NCBI GenBank assembly: GCA_964430565.1 | Contig: CAYSFD010000052.1 | Location: 124,001-188,000 of the forward strand | Direction: 5' to 3' | Source: VBDM01 sp964430565 | GTDB lineage: Bacteria > Pseudomonadota > Gammaproteobacteria > Burkholderiales > SG8-39 | Length of the DNA stretch: 64,000 nt | In this document: positions 31,540-39,988 of the stretch, piece by piece | Numbering within the stretch: position 1 is the first letter of the stretch | Layout of the letters: each line of letters begins with the position of its first letter | Notes under the pieces: generated by a model | The model's input: the letters and a program-made list of their open reading frames with translations, nothing else | Databases searched by the model: none | Told to the model about the DNA's origin: nothing | Program-made: the position numbers and the translations under genes

Positions 31540-33507
31540 GTGTGGGAGCCGGAAAAATGCGGCGGGCGCGCGGCGGTGTGCGCCGTCTGTTGCGCCGGAT
31601 TGATCGTGCATTCCGGAAGCGTGCGTTCCAGCACAGACACCGTCCACCCGGTCCCCGCCGAGCGGAGGATATCCACGATGCTTGCGCAGAGTCCCGATGA
31701 GAGCGCGACGAGCGGCGTTCCGGCCGATCCCGGCGAAACGCGAGCCCCCGGCGCCCGGGATCTGCAAGGGAACGATGCCTCCCCCGCGTCGCCGGCAGCG
31801 CCCGAGTGGCGAATCCCGCCGGTGCGCTGGGGCGGCTCGCTCACCACTGAGGTCCGCGACTACCGGTCGGAGGGGGAACTCCGGCGACTGCAGGCCGTCG
31901 GAATCGCCGACATCAGGGGCGCCAGTTACGTCTGGCAGCCATGGTTTGCCACGTTGAGCGGCGGGCTGGGATGGCTTGCCGCAAGCGACGAGGCCATGAA
32001 CCCTGGCCCCGACCAGCAGCCGCGCGACGCGACGTCGACCGCGGTGACCGGCAACGGCGAGGCGACTGTCTTTCCCCTGAGCCGGTTTCCCTTCAACGCC
32101 TACTACGGCGTCACCGACAGCCGGGCGAGCGGCGAGCAGACCCTGAGCGACATCAGGAACACCCGCACCGGCGTGCGCCAGAGCTATCGCCCGCCCGAAG
32201 GCGATGCCAACTACGCCGCGAGGTTCGACCGCAGCACCCTGGAATCGGAGGCATTCGGACGCGACACCGTGAACGCTCTCGCTGCGAGCATGAACAGCAC
32301 GAGCGGGCCCCAGGCGTTCGACCTCTCGGGCAGCAGGACCAGCAATACGCGCAGCGACAGCGGAGAGAGCGCCGTCCTTTCGCAGTTCGTCGGCCGCCAC
32401 AGCTACCGGCCGGATCCCGAATTCTCCGTCGAGAACCTCGCCAGCGCGACCCGCAGCGATTTTCGTCTGGTTTCGGCGGGACTGCCCTCGGACAGCCGCT
32501 CGCAGTTCGCGCAGGCCAACAGCTTCATGAGCTGGCGCCCCGAGGAGGGTTCGCCGCTCCAGCTGACCGGGGGCGGCCGGATGTTCCGCTCTCTGATCGC
32601 GAACAGCGTCGGCGACGCGGAGGCGCTCACGCTGAGCGGGAACCTCGGGGCGACCTACGCGGTCGGCCCGCGGACCAGCCTCACGGGCGGTGCGACGGTT
32701 ACTCAGGTGTACTCGGACGCCGCGGACAATCGAACGACGACGCAGAACGCGGGCGCGACGCACCTGGGCGAACCCCTCCCGCTCCTGAGCTCCGTCTACA
32801 CGTGGAACGCCACGGCCAACATCGCCAATCAATCCGGCCTGGTCGATGGCGACAGGAAGAACGCGAGCGGACAGCTCGGCCACAACCTTGCGCGCAACCT
32901 GAAGGTGGAAGAAGGGTCGCAGGTCGATCTTGGCTTTGGCCAAAGCCTGAGCAGGACGTACGACACGGCGACCGGCGACTCGCAGACTTTCATCAACAGC
33001 GGGACCGCGTCCTGGCGCCTGACGCGCGAGGCGGCGACGACCGCGTATGTGGGCCTGCTCGCGAGCGATTCCCGCACGACCGGGTACAACGCGAACCACT
33101 TCGAGCTGATCAACCTCCAGGCAAGCGGTCAGATGCAGTTCGACCGCAACTCCTCGGCGACCCTCAACCTGACGGCACAGGGGGTGCGCCAGAGCAGGGA
33201 GCCCGTGCCCGATGCGTTCCGCACCTACAACACCAGCGGCAATCTGAGCTATAGCCACATGCGCGCGTTTGATGTGCCGCGGCTCCGCTATCAGGCGCTC
33301 TACAGCATCAACGAGTCCCAGTCCACCACGCGGTTGCAGGGCGACGTCAACGCGCCGCGCGAGCAGGTGAGCAAATCGTTCGAGCAACGGCTGGACTACG
33401 GGCTGGGCCGCCTCGCCACGCGGCTGTCGATGCGCATCGCCGAAATCGACGGGCGGCGCAATACTCTGATCTTCTTCCGCGTGACGCGGGAATTCGGGAG
33501 CTATTGA
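31540..33507 (+). CDS. Predicted outer-membrane beta-barrel protein
   Basis: About 655 aa, rich in alternating polar/hydrophobic strands from residue 80 to the end (for example TAYVGLLASDSRTTGYN, QMQFDRNSSATLNLTAQG, NLSYSHMRAFDVPRLRYQALYS) and ending IFFRVTREFGSY with the terminal aromatic residue needed by the BAM complex. I do not recognise a family. Its place among multiheme cytochromes suggests a porin that lets a cytochrome cross the outer membrane, as MtrB or OmbB do, but no N-terminal CXXC like that of MtrB is clear. A GTG at 31540 with AGGAG four bases upstream is used as start; the signal peptide (RAAVCAVCCAGLIVHSG) is poor, so the start is uncertain. Confidence 0.7.
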   Translation: MWEPEKCGGRAAVCAVCCAGLIVHSGSVRSSTDTVHPVPAERRISTMLAQSPDESATSGVPADPGETRAPGARDLQGNDASPASPAAPEWRIPPVRWGGSLTTEVRDYRSEGELRRLQAVGIADIRGASYVWQPWFATLSGGLGWLAASDEAMNPGPDQQPRDATSTAVTGNGEATVFPLSRFPFNAYYGVTDSRASGEQTLSDIRNTRTGVRQSYRPPEGDANYAARFDRSTLESEAFGRDTVNALAASMNSTSGPQAFDLSGSRTSNTRSDSGESAVLSQFVGRHSYRPDPEFSVENLASATRSDFRLVSAGLPSDSRSQFAQANSFMSWRPEEGSPLQLTGGGRMFRSLIANSVGDAEALTLSGNLGATYAVGPRTSLTGGATVTQVYSDAADNRTTTQNAGATHLGEPLPLLSSVYTWNATANIANQSGLVDGDRKNASGQLGHNLARNLKVEEGSQVDLGFGQSLSRTYDTATGDSQTFINSGTASWRLTREAATTAYVGLLASDSRTTGYNANHFELINLQASGQMQFDRNSSATLNLTAQGVRQSREPVPDAFRTYNTSGNLSYSHMRAFDVPRLRYQALYSINESQSTTRLQGDVNAPREQVSKSFEQRLDYGLGRLATRLSMRIAEIDGRRNTLIFFRVTREFGSY

Positions 33508-33538
33508 CTTGAGCGCGATGGGGCAGCCGGGGAGATCG

Positions 33539-33997
33539 ATGAAGACGCGCCGGAATGTCGTTGCGGCGATCGCCGCCCTGGCTGCGGCCCTCGCTCTGGG
33601 GCCGGGCGGGATATACGAAGCACGCGCCGAATACGGCGACGTCGTCATGAACAACTATTCAGACGGCGCCGGCATGCGTCCGGTGATCTTTCCCCACTGG
33701 TTCCACCGCGTACGGTTTCGCTGCAAGGTATGTCACACCGATCTCGGAATCAAGTTCAAGGCCGGAGGCAACGAGATCAACATGCTCAAGATCATCGACG
33801 GACAGTTCTGCGGCGCCTGCCACAACGGCACCGTTGCTTGGCCGGTGGAGAACTGCGACCTCTGCCATTCGGCCAGGCCCGGGATGCCCACCCACGTACA
33901 CGGGAGCACGGTCAACTTGCTGGACGGTCCGGCGGCGAGCCAGGGCGGCCCTCCGGGCAAGGCCGTGCCCGGCACCGCACCGGCGCCAAGGAAATAG
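33539..33997 (+). CDS. Triheme c7-type cytochrome, copy A1
   Basis: A 152 aa periplasmic cytochrome. The signal peptide MKTRRNVVAAIAALAAALAL is cleaved near ARAEY. Three heme motifs (CKVCH, CGACH, CDLCH) and additional His in FPHWFHRVRFRCKVCH match the Geobacter-type cytochrome c7 family (PF14522). The tail is Pro/Gly rich. It is a close paralog of the protein at 37454 (shared EYxDVVxN, RPVxFPHWFHRxRFRCKVCH, GxFCGxCH). It probably carries electrons between inner membrane and outer-membrane partners. ATG at 33539 has GGGGAG upstream. Confidence 0.88.
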   Translation: MKTRRNVVAAIAALAAALALGPGGIYEARAEYGDVVMNNYSDGAGMRPVIFPHWFHRVRFRCKVCHTDLGIKFKAGGNEINMLKIIDGQFCGACHNGTVAWPVENCDLCHSARPGMPTHVHGSTVNLLDGPAASQGGPPGKAVPGTAPAPRK

Positions 33998-34006
33998 GAG
34001 CGCGCC

Positions 34007-35053
34007 GTGAGGCCTCGATCGTATGCCGCAAGGCTGCTCCTTGCACCGCTGCTGGTCGCGGGGCTGCTGGTCGCGTGCGCGACGCACTCGCAGGAGTCGC
34101 CGAAGCCGGCGCGAGGGAGCGCCAAGCCGGCAGGCACCTCGAAGAGCGGCGCCCCCGCCGCCGCGGACGGCGCGAAGGGCAGACTCGTGTATCAGGCGGC
34201 ATGCGCTGCGTGCCATACCTCGGGTCTCGCGGGCGCGCCGAAGCTGGGCGACGCCGAGGCCTGGGCGCCACGCGCGAGCGCCGGGACCGCGCCGGTCTAC
34301 ACGAACGCCCTCAAGGGCAAAGGCGCCATGCCGCCCAAGGGCGGCAACGCCTCGCTTTCGGACGCAGACGTGCGTTCCGCGGTGGATTTCATGCTCGCGC
34401 AGGCGCGTGTCGTCCCCGGACCGCCGGCTCCGGCGGCTGCGGCAGCGGCGGCCGCCGCGGCGCCCGCTACAGCCTCTGCAGTCGCCGCGGCGCCGCCGGC
34501 GCCCAGGACCTACGAGTCCTCGGATCCCAATGCGTTCAACCGGCTGCTGACTGCGCCGGGAAGACGCAATCCGCCGCCCGCCGAGGACGGCATCCACGAT
34601 CCGGAGAGCCCGGGCACGGGGCAGCTGCAGGCGCCCCTCGTGTCGTTTCAGCTGCTGCCGCGCAGCAACCTGGGCAATTACGTGAACTGGGCCGCCGCGC
34701 TCGGCAAGAAACGCATTCAGCCGCGTTGGGATGCCAGCAACCCGAAGTCCGAGGCCATCGTCATGGACTTGACGATCGTGCGCGAAGTCAAGGGATCCAT
34801 GCCCGACGTGGTGTTTCCGCACAAGCAGCACACCGAATGGCTCGATTGCGCAAGCTGCCATCCGGCAATCTTCATACCTCAGAAGGGCGCCAACCAGATC
34901 AGCATGGCAGCCATCATGCTGGGGCAGAAGTGTGGAGTGTGTCATGGAAAGGTCGCGTTTCCGATTTCCGAATGCCGCTTGTGCCATGCGCGGCAGAAGG
35001 GAGCCGAGGCGCGAGCGGCCGAGGCATCACCTGCGGGCGGGGACGGAAGATGA
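34007..35053 (+). CDS. Tetraheme lipoprotein: cytochrome c5 domain fused to a triheme c7 domain
   Basis: A 348 aa protein starting at GTG 34007. The signal ends LLVACAT (lipobox). Residues about 55-130 form a monoheme c5-like domain (CAACH, distal Met in GAMPPKGGN). An alanine-rich linker (about 145-165) leads to a c7-like domain with CASCH, CGVCH and CRLCH. The second half (DGIHDP, FPHKQHTEWLDC, GQKCGVCHGKVAFP) is paralogous to the whole protein at 36878. Combining a high-potential class I heme with low-potential bis-His hemes in one lipoprotein suggests an electron relay at a membrane. Confidence 0.85.
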   Translation: MRPRSYAARLLLAPLLVAGLLVACATHSQESPKPARGSAKPAGTSKSGAPAAADGAKGRLVYQAACAACHTSGLAGAPKLGDAEAWAPRASAGTAPVYTNALKGKGAMPPKGGNASLSDADVRSAVDFMLAQARVVPGPPAPAAAAAAAAAAPATASAVAAAPPAPRTYESSDPNAFNRLLTAPGRRNPPPAEDGIHDPESPGTGQLQAPLVSFQLLPRSNLGNYVNWAAALGKKRIQPRWDASNPKSEAIVMDLTIVREVKGSMPDVVFPHKQHTEWLDCASCHPAIFIPQKGANQISMAAIMLGQKCGVCHGKVAFPISECRLCHARQKGAEARAAEASPAGGDGR

Positions 35054-35973
35054 TGCGCATGCTGCAGCGGCTCGCACTCGCAGCCACCGCGTGCACCTAC
35101 GCTGCGGGGCCCGTGGCCCAGGGCGAGTTCAAGGTCCCGAGTCCCGCGGTCAAGGCATCGCGCCAGCTCGTCGAGCAGAAGGAAGCCCTGGTGAGACGCC
35201 TGCTGTCCGATTCCCCGGCGGCCCGGCGCATTGAATCGTCCGGCAATGCCGAAGCCAGGAAGTACCTCGCGGGCGCGCAGGAAAGTTATGCTCAGGCCCT
35301 GCGTTCGATCAAGAGCAATGATATCGGCGGGGCGGACAGGCAACTCAACGACGCGACGTGGTCGATCGGCAAGGCGCGCCAGCTCGCGCCGGACCCGCAA
35401 GCGCGCGGCGTCGAGCAGCGCGTTCGCTACGCGCAGATGCTTCAGTCGGTCGAGTCATTGCGGATCTCCTACCAGCGGCACCTGCAGCGGTCGAAGAGAC
35501 ACGCACCGGACGTCGAGGTCAACGACGAGCGGCTCATCACGGTGGCGCGGCTCGTGGAGTACGCCAAGAGTCTTTCGAATTCGGAGCGGGTTGCGCAGGC
35601 CAACAGGGCTTTGGGCAACGCGGAGCAGACGCTGATGGTAGGCTTGAGCCAGATTCTGGGAACCGGGACGGTCGAGTATACGCAGCGTTTCGAGACCCCG
35701 GCCGAGGAGTACGCGTACGAACTGGAACGCAATCTCAGCTACGCGGACCTGATCCCGATCGCGCTGTCCGAGTTCAGGCCCGGCAGCGAAGCGATTCGCG
35801 AGGTCCAGCGTTTCCTGGACAACAACCGCCAACTCCGCGAACGGGCGCAAGAACTCGCGGCAAAAAAGGACCACGGCGCCGCGCTGAAGACCCTGCGTCG
35901 CGGCACGGCCTATTTACAGAGCGCCCTGGCCGCCGCCGGGCTGCGCGTACCGGCGGATTCGAGACGGGAGTGA
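35050..35973 (+). CDS. Secreted helical protein of unknown function, copy 1
   Basis: A 307 aa exported protein (signal near residues 1-24, ending GPVAQG). It is almost all helical, with heptad-like charged runs (KASRQLVEQKEALVRRLL, NRQLRERAQELAAKK), no Cys in the mature part and no heme motif. Its start overlaps the preceding cytochrome stop (ATGA). It is a paralog of the next gene: both have RxIExSG near the start, helical repeats, and the block E-EYAYELERN (here) or E-EYRYEVDRN near residue 220. I do not recognise the family; a scaffold or assembly factor for the cytochromes is a guess from context. Confidence 0.75.
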   Translation: MMRMLQRLALAATACTYAAGPVAQGEFKVPSPAVKASRQLVEQKEALVRRLLSDSPAARRIESSGNAEARKYLAGAQESYAQALRSIKSNDIGGADRQLNDATWSIGKARQLAPDPQARGVEQRVRYAQMLQSVESLRISYQRHLQRSKRHAPDVEVNDERLITVARLVEYAKSLSNSERVAQANRALGNAEQTLMVGLSQILGTGTVEYTQRFETPAEEYAYELERNLSYADLIPIALSEFRPGSEAIREVQRFLDNNRQLRERAQELAAKKDHGAALKTLRRGTAYLQSALAAAGLRVPADSRRE

Positions 35974-35995
35974 GTTCATCGATGACGGAGCCATC

Positions 35996-36868
35996 ATGAG
36001 GGGGTTTCGAGTCTGGGTGGCCCTGATCTGCCTGGGCGCGGCGGCGGCTGCCGGTGACGCATCCGCGCAGACCGCGGCCGATGCGGCGGTGGATCGCGCG
36101 CGACTCGAGCAGAGGCTGGCTTCCGTGGAGATCCTCATCGAGAAATCCACCGCGGCCCGCCAGATCGAGAAAAGCGGCGACGCGGCGGCACGGCAGAAGC
36201 ACGCGAAGGCGCGCGAGATCCATCGCCAGGCGCGAGCCGCTTTCCAGGCGGGGCAGTACGCGCGTGCCTCGGAACTGCTTCCCGAAGCGAGCGTGCAGAT
36301 GTTCGAGGCGGTGCGACTCTCCGCGCCGGAAGAAGTCACGGCACCCAAGGCGCGCAGCGATTACCAGGCGCGCCTGGACAGCGTCAACGCTCTGTACGCT
36401 GCGTACCAGCGGGTGGCCACGGAAAAACCGGGCACCGCCGGCGCGGCCAAAACCGGCCGCGATATCGAGAACACGATTCGCGAGGCCCAGCGGCTGGCGG
36501 GCGAGGGCAGGCTGGACGAGGGCCGGGCGGCGCTCGACCGTGGGTACCTCATCGTCAAGGCAGCGCTAAGTTCGCTGCGCGGCGGTGACACGCTGGTGCG
36601 CTCCCTGCATTTCGCCAACCGCGAAGAGGAATACCGCTACGAGGTTGACCGCAACGACACTCATCAGATGCTGATCAAGGTGTTGCTGGCGGGCCGGCCC
36701 CATACCCCCGGACAGCAAACGCTCGTGGACAATGCGCGGCGGTTGCGGGCCCGGGCCGATAGCGCGGCGGCCGGCGCCGACCATGCCGCCGCCGTGAAGC
36801 TTCTCGAAGACTCGACGCGCGAGCTGATTCGCGCCATTCGCAGCGCCGGCGTTTTCATCCCGAGCTAG
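35996..36868 (+). CDS. Secreted helical protein of unknown function, copy 2
   Basis: A 290 aa exported protein (signal peptide cleaved near ASAQT) with long amphipathic helices (ARQKHAKAREIHRQARAAF, IENTIREAQRLAGEGR) resembling TPR or DUF-type helical bundles. It shares order and motifs with the preceding gene, including ARQIEKSG, EEYRYEVDRN and a conserved hydrophobic C-terminal stretch (IRSAGVFIPS vs LAAAGLRVPA). No catalytic motif is visible. The pair lies between two pairs of triheme cytochromes, so it was probably duplicated along with them. Confidence 0.75.
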   Translation: MRGFRVWVALICLGAAAAAGDASAQTAADAAVDRARLEQRLASVEILIEKSTAARQIEKSGDAAARQKHAKAREIHRQARAAFQAGQYARASELLPEASVQMFEAVRLSAPEEVTAPKARSDYQARLDSVNALYAAYQRVATEKPGTAGAAKTGRDIENTIREAQRLAGEGRLDEGRAALDRGYLIVKAALSSLRGGDTLVRSLHFANREEEYRYEVDRNDTHQMLIKVLLAGRPHTPGQQTLVDNARRLRARADSAAAGADHAAAVKLLEDSTRELIRAIRSAGVFIPS

Positions 36869-36877
36869 GCCGCGCCG

Positions 36878-37450
36878 ATGCCTTCCCGAAGGGATAGATC
36901 GCGGCCGCGAAGCATCTGGCTGCTGGCGGCGGCGATCGCAGTGGTGGTCCCGGTGTCGATCGCCGCGGAACTGGCGCGGCGGTGGCTGCCGCTCGTCAAG
37001 GACGGCATTCACGATCCCGCAAGTCCGGCGCTCAGGGTGCTGCAGGAACCGGCTGCGGCGCTGTCGCGGTTGCCGGCGGATCCCGCGGGAAACCAGGTAG
37101 ACTGGGTCGCGGCCCTCGAGCAGGGGCACATCGATCCGCGCACGAATATCCTTCCCGAAACCCTGGTGCGCGTCCGGGATACCGACATCCTGCTCAACCT
37201 TCGTGGCGGCACGCCCATCGTTCGATTTCCGCACCGGCAGCACACGCTGTGGCTCGACTGCAATAATTGCCACGAACACCTGTTCAAGGCGCAGGCCGGC
37301 GCCAACAGATTCAGCATGGAGCGCATCCTGATGGGCGAGCAATGCGGCGTCTGTCACGGGGCGGTTTCGTTCCCGCTGACCGAATGCGGGCGCTGTCACA
37401 ACACACCGCGCGACAAGCCGCTACCCGCAACCGCCGTGAGGGGCTCGTAG
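36878..37450 (+). CDS. Triheme c7-type cytochrome, copy B2, membrane-anchored
   Basis: A 190 aa protein with an N-terminal membrane segment (SIWLLAAAIAVVVPVSIAA) that may stay as an anchor. Three heme motifs (CNNCH, CGVCH, CGRCH) lie in the C-terminal half with FPHRQHTLWLDC. It parallels the C-terminal part of the lipoprotein at 34007, including KDGIHDPASP and a linker of the same length. It probably passes electrons between quinone-linked and periplasmic carriers. Confidence 0.85.
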   Translation: MPSRRDRSRPRSIWLLAAAIAVVVPVSIAAELARRWLPLVKDGIHDPASPALRVLQEPAAALSRLPADPAGNQVDWVAALEQGHIDPRTNILPETLVRVRDTDILLNLRGGTPIVRFPHRQHTLWLDCNNCHEHLFKAQAGANRFSMERILMGEQCGVCHGAVSFPLTECGRCHNTPRDKPLPATAVRGS

Positions 37451-37453
37451 ATC

Positions 37454-37840
37454 ATGCGGTGCAGCGGGCTCGGGCGCTGGGTGGTGCTGATCGCGCTCGG
37501 CGCGGCGTCGATCGCGATGCCGGCGCAGGCCGAGTACGCGGACGTCGTGCTCAACAGGCGTTCGGAAAAGGAAGGCGTGCGCCCGGTGGTCTTCCCGCAC
37601 TGGTTTCACCGCATCCGCTTCCGCTGCAAGGTCTGCCATAACGAGCTCGGCTTCGTGATGCGGGCCGGCGCCAACGACGTGCGCATGGTGGATATCGCGA
37701 ACGGCAAGTTCTGCGGCATGTGCCACGACGGCCGCATTGCCTGGGGAGCGGAACGCTGTGATCTGTGCCACTCGGGGCGGCCCGGCCTGAAGAGCCGCAT
37801 CCACGGCAGCGATCAGACTCTGGGGCCGGGCCGATGGTGA
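37454..37840 (+). CDS. Triheme c7-type cytochrome, copy A2
   Basis: A 128 aa periplasmic cytochrome with signal peptide (cleaved near AQAEY) and heme motifs CKVCH, CGMCH and CDLCH. It shares EYADVVLN, VRPVVFPHWFHRIRFRCKVC and the loop before CGMCHDGRIAW with the copy at 33539, but lacks the long Pro-rich tail. It starts three bases after the preceding stop, and the next gene overlaps its stop by one base (TGATG). Confidence 0.88.
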   Translation: MRCSGLGRWVVLIALGAASIAMPAQAEYADVVLNRRSEKEGVRPVVFPHWFHRIRFRCKVCHNELGFVMRAGANDVRMVDIANGKFCGMCHDGRIAWGAERCDLCHSGRPGLKSRIHGSDQTLGPGRW

Positions 37841-38865
37841 TGTCGCGAAGTGTCGTGATGGGGCCGGGGTCCGGCGAAGCGCGCCGCGCGCGGTTCCGTC
37901 GTCGCGCGCCTTTGCTTGCGTCGCTCGCGACCTTGATGTTGGGAGGATGCGCCCTCCACAACGGCGCCTTCGAAGCCGGGGGCGGGAGACAGGGCACCGC
38001 GACGCCCCATGTCCTCAGCCCGATGCTGACGCTTTCCGGAGCGAGGCTCGTCACCGCCGCGGATCTCACGGGCACGCCGCGCGCGGGCGCGGCCCCCTTC
38101 ACCGCGTTCATCCATCCGGTTGCTGCCGCGATGCTCGGCAACGATCTGTACATCGCCGACGCCGGCGCGGGCAGGGTTTTCCGCTTCGATCTCGCGCTCA
38201 ACGTCATGACCGTGGTGCAAGCCGCTCCGGCGGCTCTCGGAACGCGGCTCGCGATCGGGTCCGACTTTTCGCTCTACGTGCTCGATCGGCCGCGGCGGCG
38301 CGTCCTGAAGCTCACGCGCGACGGCCGGCTGCAGGTGACTTTCGTCGACGCTGCGAACCTCGGCCTGCCCATCGCCATGGCCCTGGACGACGTGCGCGGC
38401 CAGTTCCTGGTCGCAGACGAGCTGTATCATCATCTGGTGGCGTTTCATCCCCTCGGGGGCGCGGCCCAAGTGATTCATCTGCGCGGCGACGACCGCAATC
38501 GTGTGACGAGCGTAGGCTCCGTCGCGCTGGCGCGCGGGGAGATCCACATCGCCGATGTGCTGTGCCGGTGCGTCGTGGTGGTCGGGCGCGACGGCGCCGT
38601 GCGTTCCACCTACGGGCACCAGCAGCTCGGCCAGCCGGGCGCGATCGCGATCGACCGACACGAGCGCGTGTTCGTCGCCGACGCCTCGGACGGCGGCATC
38701 AAAGTGTTCGCGGCCGGCCGGTTGGTCGATAACGTTCCTTTCGCGGCGCTCGGGGTGCGCGAAGCGGGCGACCTGTGGGTGAGCGAGTCCAGGCTGGTCG
38801 TGGCGGACGGTGCCGGCGCGAGGGTGGCGATCATGCGGATCGCGCCGCCCGCGCCGGGCGGGTGA
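37840..38865 (+). CDS. NHL/beta-propeller lipoprotein
   Basis: A 341 aa protein with a signal peptide ending LMLGGC (lipobox) after an Arg-rich start, then a beta-propeller of weaker NHL-like blades (NDLYIADAGAGRVFRFD, FSLYVLDRPRRRVLKL, GAIAIDRHERVFVADAS). There is an unusual pair of cysteines in VLCRCVVV. It is divergent from the other two NHL proteins. The start at ATG 37840 overlaps the stop of the previous gene; an ATG at 37834 is also in frame. Its likely role is binding within the outer-membrane or periplasmic complex. Confidence 0.82.
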   Translation: MSRSVVMGPGSGEARRARFRRRAPLLASLATLMLGGCALHNGAFEAGGGRQGTATPHVLSPMLTLSGARLVTAADLTGTPRAGAAPFTAFIHPVAAAMLGNDLYIADAGAGRVFRFDLALNVMTVVQAAPAALGTRLAIGSDFSLYVLDRPRRRVLKLTRDGRLQVTFVDAANLGLPIAMALDDVRGQFLVADELYHHLVAFHPLGGAAQVIHLRGDDRNRVTSVGSVALARGEIHIADVLCRCVVVVGRDGAVRSTYGHQQLGQPGAIAIDRHERVFVADASDGGIKVFAAGRLVDNVPFAALGVREAGDLWVSESRLVVADGAGARVAIMRIAPPAPGG

Positions 38866-38869
38866 CGAG

Positions 38870-39988
38870 ATGGCTGCGGCCTGGAAGATGACCCGGCAGA
38901 CGAAAGCGCGCGGCAGCGCCTGCGCGACGGCGTTCGCGCTGTGCATTCTGTTGGGTGCCTGCACATCGGCGCCTCCGCGCGTGCTGCACTTCGGCATGGA
39001 GGACGCGCCGGAAGGCAAACGCCTCATGTGGCCACAGGCGCCGGAGGTGCCGCGCTTCATGTACGCCGGGCAGCTCGTCGGCGAGGCGAACTTCAGGGAC
39101 GCATCCGCGGGAGCAGGCGGTTTTGCCGGGTTTCTGCGACGGCTCGCAGAATTCGTGGTGGGCGAGAAGCTCCCCACCGTGCTGCAGCGACCGCAATCCG
39201 GGGCGGTTGACGCGGCGGGCCGGATCTTTGTCACCGACGCCAGTCGCCAGGCGGTCTTCGTGTTCGATCCCGTAGCGGGAGGCCTGGCCGTGTGGGACAA
39301 GGCGGAGGGACTCGCCAATTTCATCGCGCCGGTCGGAATAACGTTGGGCCCGGATGGCCAGCTGCTGGTGGCGGATGCCGAACTTGGCATCGTCGCGCGC
39401 CTCGACGCAGAAGGGAATCCCGGACGCGCGATCGGGCGCGGCCTGCTCAAGCGGCCGACCGGGCTCGCCTACGATGCGGCGCAGCGACGCCTCTTCGTCG
39501 CCGACACGCGTGGCCACGACATCAAAGTGTTCGACGACGACGGGCGGCTGGTGAAGATCATCGGCCGGCAGGGCGACGGGCCGGGAGAATTCAATTTCCC
39601 GACTCATCTTGCCTTCGCGAACGGCGAGCTGTACGTCACGGACAGCATGAACAGCCGCATCCAGGTGTTTGCCGATGGCGGCGATCGCGCGCGATTGACC
39701 TTCGGCAGGCGCGGACTCTACGTCGGCAATCTGGTGCGTCCCAAGGGCGTGACGGTCGACAGCGACGGCAACATCTACGTGGTCGAGTCCTACCACGATC
39801 ATCTGCTGGTGTTCGATCAAGAGGGAAATTTCCTGATGTCGATCGGCGGCGTGGGGCAAGGAACCGGCAAGTTCTATCTGCCCGCCGGCGCGTGGACCGA
39901 CAGCCGCAACCGCGTGTTTGTTTCCGACATGTTCAACGGGCGCGTGACCGTGTTCCAGTATCTCGGGACGGGGGGCGGCGGTGAGTAA
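38870..39988 (+). CDS. NHL-repeat beta-propeller lipoprotein
   Basis: A 372 aa lipoprotein (CILLGAC lipobox) with six clear NHL blades, for example GAVDAAGRIFVTDAS, GITLGPDGQLLVADA, GLAYDAAQRRLFVADT, GVTVDSDGNIYVVES and a final VFVSDMFNGRVTVFQYL. Its N-terminal module (RFMYAGQLVGEANF) resembles that of the first NHL protein (RLVYEGTIYGSADV). It starts four bases after the preceding gene and overlaps the 11-heme cytochrome gene by eight bases, so it is tightly co-translated with it. Confidence 0.88.
   Translation: MAAAWKMTRQTKARGSACATAFALCILLGACTSAPPRVLHFGMEDAPEGKRLMWPQAPEVPRFMYAGQLVGEANFRDASAGAGGFAGFLRRLAEFVVGEKLPTVLQRPQSGAVDAAGRIFVTDASRQAVFVFDPVAGGLAVWDKAEGLANFIAPVGITLGPDGQLLVADAELGIVARLDAEGNPGRAIGRGLLKRPTGLAYDAAQRRLFVADTRGHDIKVFDDDGRLVKIIGRQGDGPGEFNFPTHLAFANGELYVTDSMNSRIQVFADGGDRARLTFGRRGLYVGNLVRPKGVTVDSDGNIYVVESYHDHLLVFDQEGNFLMSIGGVGQGTGKFYLPAGAWTDSRNRVFVSDMFNGRVTVFQYLGTGGGGE

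Noticed and set aside
31201..33654. An 817-codon antisense frame over the barrel gene
   Set aside because: Low-complexity Arg/Gly/Ala content and no ribosome site; the forward frame shows beta-strand periodicity and fits the operon.
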